Part shown: positions 36,645-46,345 of the stretch, piece by piece
How positions within the stretch are numbered: the first letter of the stretch is position 1
Layout: each line of letters opens with the position of its first letter
Origin: Neckera pumila
Lineage: Eukaryota > Streptophyta > Bryopsida > Hypnales > Neckeraceae
Direction of reading: 5' to 3'
DNA: 64,000 nt
Assembly (NCBI GenBank): GCA_963969595.1
Contig: OZ018416.1
Coordinates: 14,276,065-14,340,064, forward strand
Notes under the pieces: model-generated
The model's input: the letters and a program-made list of their open reading frames with translations, nothing else
What the model was told of the DNA's origin: nothing
The model's database searches: none
Program-made: the position numbers and the translations under genes

Positions 36645-36810
36645 TTATGCTGCAGATGCTTCAAGGCGGGGGGGGGGCTCAGTTGCCGCTTTTTTTTTGG
36701 AAAAATTGCTGGTCATCTATGCTGCAGATGCTTTCAAGGCGGGGGGGGGCCTCAGTTGCCGGTTCTTAATCAGAACAGTGGCTGCTCATTATGCAGCTGC
36801 AGATGGCTGG
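36645..36810. repeat. Imperfect duplication with long G-tracts
   Basis: Two similar units near 36,650 and 36,721 contain GCTGCAGATGCTT(T)CAAGGC followed by runs of 11 and 9 G and then CTCAGTTGCCG. A shorter GCAGCTGCAGATGG relic lies near 36,793. Confidence 0.75.
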
Positions 36811-36959
36811 TCACTGCTTTTTAATAAGGAAAATCCCTTGCTCCAGTTCAGTTCCCTTTTAACAAGGAGGGTATTTGTTTAGTGCAAATTCTTGAGTTAG
36901 TGATCATTTTAAGGATATAAGGACAAGTTTGCCTATAACGCGAGTCCAAATTATCTCCC

Positions 36960-37092
36960 AAAACGTGAAATGCTAGTGCAAGCCCCACGCACATGACATT
37001 CACACAACTGATACACCCCAAGCCAGTTACGTGAAATGCAAGTGCAAGCCCCACACACATGACATTCACACAACTGATACACCACAAGCCAG
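36960..37092. repeat. Two-copy tandem repeat (about 66 bp) downstream of gene B
   Basis: ACGTGAAATGC near 36,963 and near 37,029 each start a unit with GTGCAAGCCCCAC, ACATGACATTCACACAACTG and CAAGCCAGT. It lies just past the gene B stop (minus sense). Confidence 0.75.
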
Positions 37093-37307
37093 TCACAGCA
37101 GTTTAAGAATGCTATCGAAAAATCTGGCAGCAAGATGTGCAAGTTCACATGGCATACTAAGTGCAAGGCAACGATTTCTTGTAAGTTCATTGAAATGAAT
37201 TCGTATTAAATAAAATACGGTTACAAAAGGCATAGATCGCACCAAAAAACAATGTGTCCACACATAATGTACAATCTCCTCTTTCAAGACCACAGATTCC
37301 TCCACTG

Positions 37308-37770
37308 CTAATCTAACAATGCTGCGGCACAAGCAGCCTCATCGATAATCTCCTTCACATCAAGCTTCAACTCAAACCCCGCAAACCGACTCTTCACAGG
37401 GTGCGAGATAGGAGGCAAGCTGAATTTTGAAGTCAACAGCAAATGGCTATAAACCGAACTCGGTTCCTTATCGTTTCTCAACAAATAAGTACAACTACCT
37501 TCTTTAAGACGCTCGTACCAGAAACCTGAGAAAATAACGTCCCCAGGGCCATACCCATTCCCTTCTGGGTCTGTGAAGCTGTCTTGAAGCGTGCGTGTTG
37601 CAGTATGCACTAGCATTAGCCAATATGGCTCCTCCTGAAGTGGTGAACGCACAGCAACATTATCTCCAATGCAAAGCCCGTCGGCAATCCACTCACGGTC
37701 AAGACCAGCTTCCACCTCCTCGTTGTTGTTGTACAATTGGCGAGCTTGGCTTGGTCGCTTTGGAGTCAAC
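37308..37770 (-). CDS. Gene B last exon: transposase C-terminal region
   Basis: Joined to the preceding exon in phase 2 (AG|G TTG ACT) at an acceptor ending GAAAG (37,770), and ends in TAG at 37,308. It encodes LTPKRPSQARQLYNN, then IGDNVAVRS ... EPYWLMLVHTATR and VIFSGFWYERLKEGS, a small beta-rich module like the BAH-type C-terminal region seen in the related protein at 52,727. It probably binds chromatin or DNA; that is inference. No internal stops. Confidence 0.6.
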
Positions 37771-37875
37771 CTTTCGGTTGCACATGCAATTACAGATGAC
37801 AACAACATTCACTCAATCAGTAATGCCTCCAATAAATCAAGGCAGCATACCACGTAAGTCAGAACATCATGTAGC

Positions 37876-37982
37876 TATTTGCCAAAATACCCAACATAAA
37901 CCAATACAACAGCATTCAAGAAAGAGTCTATTTGCCAAAATACCCAACCTAAACCAATACAGCAGCATTCAAGAAAGAGTCT
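37876..37982. repeat. 53-bp tandem duplication in a gene B intron
   Basis: ATTTGCCAAAATACCCAAC at 37,877 and 37,930; each is followed by TAAACCAATAC and GCATTCAAGAAAGAGTCT. Confidence 0.85.
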
Positions 37983-38014
37983 GGCAAAGTCAGCTACAAA
38001 GGGAGAACTCCCAC

Positions 38015-39483
38015 CTGTGCAAGATGAAGCTAGGAGCATGATCTGATTGGGAACAAGGACTCTCATAGTCATAACCAAGACAAGCATGACAGAGGTAGCT
38101 CAATTGCCGATACTGTATCAATGTCGGGTCTCTAGCGGACACTGACCGGTACTAGTGATTTCCCATGCTGCCTGGCACTGTTTCAGCCTAAAGAGGGTCT
38201 GTTCTGTCCACCAAACCAGGTCCAGAGACTGGAATCTCCCAAAAAAATTTACTTGTAGTGCATCGTGCACCTCGTGGCCCCGCATGTGCTTTCTTGTATT
38301 CCTCTTTCAAGAACACCACAATTTCTGCAGCATTCTGGAGCTTGCGCCCATCCACCTTCATTTGTTCCTTTCGTATCTTTCTTTTTAGAAGAGCACCTGC
38401 ACCATCCACTTCCCCCTTCCCATGCCCACTTCCAAAATAATTCCAGCACATTTGGCACCTAGAATTTAAACTCACACCACTAGTGAGATTAGGATACCTC
38501 CTAATGAAATACCAAGCATGTGAAGACTTAAACTGACCACTACATCCATCAGACCAGACAATGTGATTAGAAGGTGAGAAACCTTGACTGCGCACATACT
38601 CCCACTTCAACATGAAGCACTTTTGCACATACAAAGAGTCGTGATTTTTGTCATCAAAAATGTAATAATGAATTTCTTTCAGAAGCAGTGGCTCTTCGTT
38701 TTCAGCTCTCCATGCAGGATTAGGTCTGTAGGTTATATGCACTAGAATGGTTATCTGGTCATTATGCCAATGCATTGATTGGATTTCGTTCTGAACCTTG
38801 AGAGTATAATTTTCAGAGAAATCCACACAAGATATGAGAGTGTCTGCAGGAACAGACCCAAACAGCTCCCGGAATTGGAAATCTTGCCAAGTTGCAATGT
38901 AATTATGAAGTACAAAAGCTTGTAGTTTGGGTTTGAGGTAAGCGATTAACTCACGCGATGGTGACTCTTGATACTCCATCGTCACCACTTTCTTTGGATT
39001 TCCATTTGCAGTTGTTCCCACTACCTTGTATCCAATGCTTTTCCACTTCACGAGCTGGTCAGTGCTTTCTTCAAGTGGACAAACCATAAGCAGCTGTAAG
39101 CCACAATTTGGACACTCTCCTAGTAAACAAGCCCGACGATGCCTATCAGAGAACTCGACTTTCTCACATAAAATGGATGACCACAAGTTTGTTAGTCATT
39201 CATATACTTCACGATGAGCATTGCAGAATCGGCCAGCATTTGCAGAATCCAGACCACCACAGACAAATTCACATTCACAATTGCAACTACTGTGAATTCC
39301 AAGCTTATCTACACGCATGGTGTCAAGAGCTCTCAGGAGCTCTAGCAGCTCCTGATGATACTTATAACAGGATGTATTCCATAGCCATAAACGCCTAACC
39401 CACCATGGTTTCATGCTCTCGAAAGAAGTCAAGCTACAGAGCAAGTTAGGATACATGGCCTTGAAGCTCGTGTAGAACTCGAG
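38015..39483 (-). pseudogene. Gene B central exon: DDE-type transposase catalytic domain
   Basis: Acceptor GTGCAG|CTCGAG (39,483) joins exon 1 in phase 0; donor CACAG|GTGGG (38,015). Order: LEFYTSFKAMYPNLLCSL, a Cys-rich finger (LLGECPNCG), then the RNase H-fold core with D in CVDFSENY (about 38,821), D in IVWSDGCSGQFKS (about 38,548) and D in GHGKGEVDGAGA (about 38,406), the putative catalytic triad. C-terminal RSVSARDP and HACLGYD follow. Three in-frame stops: TGA 39,196, TAG 38,188, TAG 38,152. The motif style matches a eukaryotic family of DDE-like proteins known from animals and plants; I cannot name it. Inactive as it stands. Confidence 0.75.
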
Positions 39484-40759
39484 CTGCACAACCGTAGCTG
39501 CCGTTAGAAATAAAACAGAGGAAGATACTAAACATTCACAGATATTGCAAAATGAGAGCAAGGACGCTAAATCTGTAAGTACAGGAGCAAGGTGATGGCT
39601 GGCTAGCCACCAATAGGACAGTACATTCTCAAAGATGTAAGATCTGAAACTCCAATAGAAAGAGTAGAATAGAAGAGATCAGTTGATACTAAAGCATGAA
39701 TTCTAGCAACACAGCATATTCAGTAGCACCCTAGCCCATACAGTAGCACTGAAGCACATATATTAGCACCCAATCACATACAGTAGCACTAAAGCACATA
39801 CAGTACCACCCTAGCACATACAGTAGCACTGAAGCACATACAGTACCACCCTAGCACATACAGTAGCACCCTAGCGCATACAATAGCACCCAAGCACATA
39901 CAGTAGCACCCAAGCACATACAATAGCACCCTAGCACATACAGTAGCAATCAAGCACATACAGTAGCAACCAAGCACATACGGTAGCACCCTAGTACATA
40001 CGGTAGCACCCAAGCACATACAGTAGCACCCAAGCATATACAGTAGCAACCAAGCACATATAGTAGCAACCAAGCACATATAGTAGCAACCAAGCACATA
40101 ATTTAGCACCCTGGCACATACACTAGGAAGGAAGTAGCATTTCTAGGAAGAAAGCAGAGATGGTAGCATCCAAGCACATATTCCAGCAACAAAGGATAAA
40201 TTCTTGCATCAAAGCTGTCATCTAGAAACATACTAGCACACAAGCACAAATTCTAGGAAGTAAGTAGAATTTCTAGCAACAAATAAAAGGTAGTAGCATC
40301 CAAGCACATATTCTAGCAAGTGATTGGCTACATTTTTAGCAACATAGCCAACATAGTACCAACCACGCACATTTTCTAGCCAAAAAGCAGAATTTCAAGC
40401 AAGAACTCAGAACTTATAGCAACACAGCAAGCACAAAAGGATCCTAGCAAACTTTGAAGCAATAGAGCTAATATTCAAGCAAGAGAAGAAGTATCGTATG
40501 AAAACATGTTATAAATCAGCGATGCACATATTCAAGCAAAGGCGCACATTCTCAAGGCATGAAACAAATTCTGAGCATTGACTAAGGTTTATTTCCAAGC
40601 AACGTTGCACCTTGAGAGGTGAAGAAGGTCGTTTTCAATCAAACCCTAATCCAGTAGCACAGTTGAAGGAGAGAACAGAATGAGGCTACAGGAAGATACC
40701 AAACATTAAGAGGATTGCAAGCAACGTGGAAGTATAAAGGAACTATATTTTTACAATAC
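39484..40759 (-). other. Gene B intron, homologous to the gene A intron
   Basis: From donor CTCAG|GTATTG (40,759) to acceptor GTTGTGCAG (39,484). Nearly its whole length is the inverse of 30,855-32,151, hence in the same sense relative to each gene. It carries the same minisatellite (39,720-40,125). Confidence 0.8.
39720..40125 (-). repeat. 20-bp minisatellite in the gene B intron
   Basis: On the plus strand units read CAGTAGCAACCAAGCACATA and CAGTAGCACCCAAGCACATA, about twenty copies. It is the inverse of the array at 31,360-31,665, with more copies. Confidence 0.9.
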
Positions 40760-41593
40760 CTGAGATACTTGTAGGAAATGGGTAGCATGGGAGACCCATT
40801 GCCGTGGACCCTCGTGGAAAGTCACAACATCTTTGCGGTTTGGGGACACTGTCGTCTCTTCCGCCCACCATTGCTCAACCAGAGTCTTCACATTTTCAGC
40901 AAGGGAGTCACTCCGAGTCTTTCTCCGATGGTGCAGCCAAAATGCATCTTGAGCAGAGTCTAGTAGTACTCGTCTTCCTTGCGCCTTTGAGATATTACGC
41001 CTGTCCATCCCTAACAGCCTAGCAATTCCTCTTCCACTGCCAACATTTCCCTTAGAAGCGAATGTACACAAAATATCCTTTGCCATTATAATTTTAGAAG
41101 TTTTCTGACCCACCAAATGCTCTCTCATGCCTTCTCGCACACTGCTAAAAACTGAATGTCCCAACTTCACAGATTCTAAGTTACTCAGGTACGTTGGAGT
41201 GATGTCAGCCATACAAGTGTGTCCCAAGAGTTTCTCAACAGTGAGAGCTTGTATGTTCCTATCATACTGTTGAAGACGCTGTGCTGTAAACGCAGCAATT
41301 TCCTTCGCTTCATGCGCACTAATTCTATTCACCTTAGATGCACACAAATCAAAAGTACCCGGCGATTCATAAGATGGATTGGAATCAATCGGGACTTCCC
41401 TGTTTGCGCCAGCTGCCTTCCTTGCCCTACAACGTCGTGTTCGCTCCCGACTGTCTCTTTTGTGTTTTTCAGCATACCATGCTTGGTGTGCCTCTTCTAG
41501 TCCACCTTGTGCCTCTCCTAGTCCAGGTGGGGCTGATTCTAATGCTTCAGCAGAAGCCATTTCTTCTGCCATTTTAGGAATTAGTGGCCTCAC
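40760..41593 (-). CDS. Gene B first coding exon: N-terminal DNA-binding region
   Basis: Exon from acceptor TTTTTTTAG|GTGAGG (41,593) to donor CAG|GTATTG (40,760), 278 codons with no stop. The likely start is ATG at 41,572 (MAEEMASAEALES). After a charged segment (KHKRDSRERTRRCRARKAAG) comes ISAHEAKEIAAFTAQRLQQ, then an HTH-like stretch (GSGRGIARLLGMDRRNISKA), then FWLHHRRKTRSD and EETTVSPNRKDVV, the pre-catalytic region seen in related DDE families. The HTH would bind transposon ends; this is inference. Confidence 0.65.
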
Positions 41594-44467
41594 CTAAAAA
41601 AAGAAGGTGCATACAGTAAGAAAGTCTGATTTTCTAGGTTGATCAAGCTCTTATCCCCTACACCCTAAACCCTAATTCACCAGTGATCCCTTTGGTGAGA
41701 AGAAATTGTTCATCAGCTAGTTGTGAACCACTATATTGGTTCACCCTTCAGGTAATTGAGAATATAAAAACTATGAATGAGTTTTTAAGTTCAAAAGTGT
41801 TAGTACATTAGATTAAACTATAACCATTAGTAAAAGGCTTTTAGTGCACAGGAAGAGAAACTAGATCAAAATTGCAACCCTAAAATATATAAAAGATAAA
41901 AGATACAAAAAGGAATCCAAAACAATGGTGAGAAGTTGAAAATGGATCTAAACATAAATAAAAAACCAATAAAAAAGAAGAAATATGGAAAAGCACAAAA
42001 GAAGTGATCAAACTTAAAATTACTATGAGAACACTAACATAGTGGTAGAAACTCTAATTTAGGCAATAAGTAGTGATTTAATGGAATTTCAGTAAATTAG
42101 TGTAGATGAAAGTGATTAGGAGTGTTAGTTAGTTAGTTAGTTGGGGTATTAGTCGAATTAGGGTTTGGTGCTCACTCTCTCTCTTGTTTTGTTTTGGGAG
42201 AGAATGTGTGAAGAGGTGGAAAGTGGACAATACATAGGAGAACAATGATTGCAAGGAGGTAGGTTAGGATGATAGTCAATTTGTCGAGTAGGTTTTCACC
42301 TTGTGGGGTAGAAAGTGGGTGAAAAGTGAGGATTGTGGAGGTCAGATGCAAAAAGTGTTGGGAAAGAAAGTCCGTTGCCCTTGCAAGTGGAAGCAGCAAC
42401 TTTGGCAAGCTATCGCGAGAGCATGGAGTAGCGGATGGAGCCGAAAATTGGTGGAATGGTGCGTCTTCAAGCTAGCTTTCCAACAAGACTCAACTCGACC
42501 GATTTGGAGCATAGATGAGGCAGTGGTGGTTGATTTTGTGGCGGAAGGCCTACTGCCGCAGGAATTTCGGAGCTGCAACTTGACGGACGATTGCAGAAGT
42601 GTGGCCAAGCAGAATGAGCTGAATTTTTGGCGCAAGGAAGATGGAGAAGTCAGCTTTCCAACGAGATAAGGCTCGCTCAATTTGGAGCCAGGATGAAGAT
42701 AGGGTGGACAGATTAGTAGGAAGAGGTTGGCTGCCCTATCGGCTATGAGTTGTGTTGTGTTTACTATGGTTCTTGTGGTCCCAAATGAATAAAAATGTAA
42801 TGATAATTACAATTCAGATTGGGTCTTGCATGTTTGGAGTACATTTCTCATGGGCTTGTATGATTTGGATGTTTAAAAAGAATGCATCATTAGTGAATTC
42901 TACTTGTTAGGGTCTTGAGGGCACATGTGGAAGCATTGCCCAAAGGGAGTCTAGATTAGGCACTTGGTGTGAGTGAATTGTGCTGTGATTAGTTTTTAGG
43001 ATGCAATTTAGTTCACTTAGGGCCTAAATTAGGCAATTTTAAGGTGATTTTGACCTAGGAAGTTTACTTGTCCTTTCAAAACATGTATGAAGATGAATTG
43101 GGAGTGTTAAGGCACAAAATGGGATGATTTGGAGGTGCTGCCCTTTTTTCACTTAGGCTTGATTTATCAAAAATTCACTAAAGAAAAAATTTGGAAAATC
43201 CATTGCTTGGAGGCATTTAGATTAGAGTCCACACACTCCTTTTCGGCCAAGTTTGTGGATGGGTTTTACCTCATGGTGAAATTCACTCACACTAGTCTTC
43301 ATGCCTTTTGTTGGGTATACTTCACATTACTAGCAGGACGCTTACACTGTGAAGAATACCCATTGCAACCACACTCCCCACACAAAACCCACAAAACCCA
43401 CGTCTGCAAACGCCCTGTATTCTTCCCGCGGCAAGCACTCATCAAACCCTCTCAAAACGAAAATGACGCAAACAATACTCCGTCAAACAATATATTAATG
43501 TCAAAAAACCTACCCAAAACAGCCTCATTTGCGCATCACACACGTTCTCACCCTGAACCCTAATTCCTTGTGGATGCATGGGTCCTGTCGTGCAAAATCA
43601 ATGACAGCAAGTAGTAAACCCTAAAGCAATATAACTTCAAGCTTGCAATGAGGTAGAACTTACCAAACCACTTATTGAACGTAACTTCCAGAATGCAATG
43701 AAACCCTACTTCAATAAACGAAGTTCTGAAGATCACCCAACCCTCCACTCTGCTCCACAGACCCTAAAGTAGCACCCTCCCCCATCGACCATCCTGGTTC
43801 TGCATTGTAGATGCAGCTTCGGCTTCTGACAGTTTCTTCACAAACAACAGGAAATGAAACGCACGCATAGCACCTGGAGAGTATGGGTATCCCATTTGAA
43901 CGCAGTCTTCATCGTGAGAGTGGTGGCGTGAAAGCAAAATCTGTACGTGCAACGAGATCCTACTCTCTGCAAGCCAAAAAATTGTTTTACAAAAGCAGCA
44001 TCTTCAGCGTCATGTGTCCACCAATGCAATGCAGTGCTCAAGGTAACTGGCGGCTGAAGTAGAACACAGCAGAAGCAGAAACACAAGCACAAGCAGAAGC
44101 ACTAGGATCCGAAAGAGACGACAGGAACTAAACCCTAGAAGTCCGCAGTTGGGTTCATCCGCAAATTGCGCTCATCCGAACATAGTCATCCACTAACGTA
44201 GCTGGCAACCTCGATCTTCTGAAGTCACTTATTCATCTTTCACTCAATAGTATTCATCCGTTTAAGGACCTTTTAGCACAAAAAGCACTGGTTTCATGAA
44301 TATAAAGTTGCTTTTGGGATCTCAAACGATGACTAAAAGTGGATGGCATTACAAAATAAGATTCTCTAAAGTTTATGAAAAAAGAAAACATAATCTTCAA
44401 ACCAAAATTCAATCACACTTTTCACACAACTATCCTAAAGCATTTAAAAAAGGAAGTGTTACGTCCT
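41594..44467. other. Right arm of the 16-kb transposon, no supported gene
   Basis: Holds the 5' flank of gene B, with AAACCCTAATTC teloboxes near 41,664 and 43,553. Frames at 42,301-42,669 (plus) and 43,129-43,563 (plus) lack recognisable domains and splice logic. TTTCCAAC(A/G)AGA with ATTTGGAGC recurs at about 42,477 and 42,655. An untranslated first exon of gene B could lie here. Confidence 0.4.
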
Positions 44468-44496
44468 AAGTGGCTCATATTAGCTCATGTGTACCC
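44468..44496 (-). repeat. Right terminal inverted repeat of the 16-kb transposon
   Basis: Exact inverse of 28,454-28,482; ends TGTGTACCC at 44,496, followed by AGCA. Confidence 0.9.
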
Positions 44497-44500
44497 AGCA

Positions 44501-44567
44501 GTCAACCGAGAACCTGGATCGAGGGACCCATCTAAAGTGCACAGTGTCAAGCGATTGAGCATCCTGT
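44501..44567 (+). pseudogene. TNP2: TNP2 exon continuation after the 16-kb insertion
   Basis: Resumes the frame of 26,777-28,450 as VNREPGSRDPSKVHSVKRLSIL, the TNP2 segment where a GxRDPxKVxGIKRxSxL-like motif is expected. The following region to about 44,990 is intron-like and contains AGTCATTT and GACTCA motifs. Confidence 0.8.
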
Positions 44568-44995
44568 AGTCCTATATAGGTTGCCTTACTAGAAGGTATT
44601 GACGACTTATAGCACATGTCATGGGTGTCAGATGAATATATTTACACTTGCTTGAGTTGTTCTTTTCTGATTTGCACATATAAGGTATTGCAGTTTACTG
44701 GTCCACTGGCCTATTCTGCATCCCTTCAAACTGTCGTTATGTCCAGTGTCTAAACCAGCAATTTATGTTGCCTTCTTATTTGAGCCCCTCAGCATATAAT
44801 GTGTAGATGGTAGACTAAAGGTACTAGTAGGAGACTGTAGGGCCAGTGTAACTCAGTTGTGAAAGGGACGCTCACGGCGGAGACGTGACTCATTCACAAT
44901 TGTGACTCAACTAGAAGTAGTCATTTCTCAGTTGTGGTGCAGTGATACAATGAATTTACAGTGATTCATTGTTTCAAGAGAGAAACAATTTCCAT

Positions 44996-45928
44996 TTTAA
45001 TCCTTGTAGTGTCTCCTCTGTGCATGCAAAAATTGCTTATTTGTTATACTCTGGATGTCATGCATTGCGAAATGAACTTGGCTAAGAACTTTTTGAAAAC
45101 CATTACTGGGAAGAAAAACACAGTCAAAGTCAGGCATGACTTACAGAGGCCGAATATACGACCGCACTTGTGGCTCACTCCGCACCCAAGGAATCCAACA
45201 AGAATGGTAAAACCTGCAGCACCATATGTATTGAAGAATGCAGAGCTTGAAGTATTTCTGATGTGCATAGAGTCTTTGAAGACACCAACAGGCTATTCCT
45301 CCGATTTGGGCAAGCATTTACGTAAGAAGAACTTTGGGGGGCTGAAGTCTCATGATTATCATGTCCTAATGCAGCAAATATTACCATTGGCTTTGAGAGG
45401 TTTGATGGAACTAGGTCCCAGAATGACTGTCATGCGGATGAGCAAGGTTTTTCGAAGAATTTGTACAAAAGTGTACAATTCTGCTAGATTTCTTTCACTA
45501 GAAGCCGAGGTGGCGGAAACCATGGCTTTGTTGGAGATGGAGTTCCCACCCTCATTCTTTGACATCATGACGCATCACCCATATCATTTGGTTAAGGAGT
45601 TGGACTTATGTGGTCCAGTGAGTGCTAGGTGGATGTATCCAATAGAACGGTACATGAAAACCCTGAAAAATCATGTGAGGAACATGGCTCGCCCTGAAGC
45701 CTGTATAGCCGAGGGATACCTGAAGGATGAAAGCATTGGATTTGTTACTGAGTACCTGCAGAACTTTCAGTTCACAAAGAGGCACGTCTGGGATGCTGAC
45801 AAGGAGTATGGCAATGCAGAGGACGTGCTACAGGGCGAAGGTAGACCCTACGTCATGACTCCTGTACTTTGGGACTTGGCACATCAATACGTTCTGACTA
45901 ACGTCTCTTGTTTGCAACAGAACTATTT
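44996..45928 (+). CDS. TNP2: TNP2 transposase, second large exon
   Basis: Open frame from an acceptor near CTTGTAG (44,995) to donor CTATTT|GTAAGT (45,928). Conserved TNP2 signatures are LDVMHCEMNLAKN (the TLDVMHIEKN box), LKSHDYHVLMQQILPLALRG, FPPSFFDIMTHHPYHLV, ELDLCGPVSARWMYPIERYMKTLK and RPEACIAEGY. This half contains the third acidic part of the catalytic region of CACTA transposases. No stop inside the exon. It splices in frame to 46,314 (TT|G AAT TGG). The 5' splice site of this exon is approximate. Confidence 0.85.
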
Positions 45929-46313
45929 GTAAGTGGATCCTAAATCTTCTCTTTTCTATGTGCATATCAAATGTTACACCCTAAGATTTGTTTTTCATTA
46001 CAATCTTCCATCTTTCACAATGAAAAAGAACGTGTGAAATAGGAAATGCCCGATGTTGGAATACTCTATGGTAGTGGCAATGACGAAGTCAAGTGCGAGT
46101 TGTTGTTTAGTCAAATATGAGTCACACATGGTCACTGGATCAAGGATATCACTATAAAATGACTATGTGCAGTTGTAAGTGAGCCATAGGCCGAAGCAAA
46201 CCGCCGACAACATGGGCTCTTAATCCCTTCTGCTGTTGTTTAAGTATTATGGTTCTGTACTCTTGTTTTTGAGTTGTATGTATTAGGGGTTCACATTTCT
46301 GAAGTAACTGCAG

Positions 46314-46345
46314 GAATTGGAAGGCAAAAGTCTAGCGAGATGCGG
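46314..46345 (+). pseudogene. TNP2: TNP2 last exon, first piece before the solo LTR
   Basis: Follows acceptor AACTGCAG and reads NWKAKV-stop(TAG 46,333)-RDA. Family A solo LTR is inserted after base 46,345. The exon continues at 49,649. Confidence 0.8.

Larger units (their letters stand above)
28451..44496. mobile_element. 16-kb TIR DNA transposon with convergent RING-like and DDE genes
   Basis: Ends are 29-bp perfect inverted repeats starting GGGTACACATGAGC (28,454-28,482 and 44,468-44,496). AGCA flanks both sides (28,447-28,450; 44,497-44,500), with three extra bases ACA at the left. Removing the element and one AGCA joins TNP2 codons ...AAA GCA to GTC AAC... in frame. Inside are gene A (plus, 28.9-33.2 kb), an AT-rich centre (33.2-37.3 kb), gene B (minus, 41.6-37.3 kb) and a 2.9-kb non-coding right arm. 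Gene B encodes a DDE-type transposase, so the element was probably autonomous. I do not recognise the superfamily. Confidence 0.85.

Noticed and set aside
30855..40759. Inverted repeat as an assembly fold-back artefact
   Set aside because: The two arms differ in length, minisatellite copy number and many bases, and each sits between different exons with proper splice sites.
42301..42669. 122-residue plus-strand gene in the right arm of the 16-kb element
   Set aside because: No recognisable domain, no splice or start context, and the opposite strand has an equally long frame.
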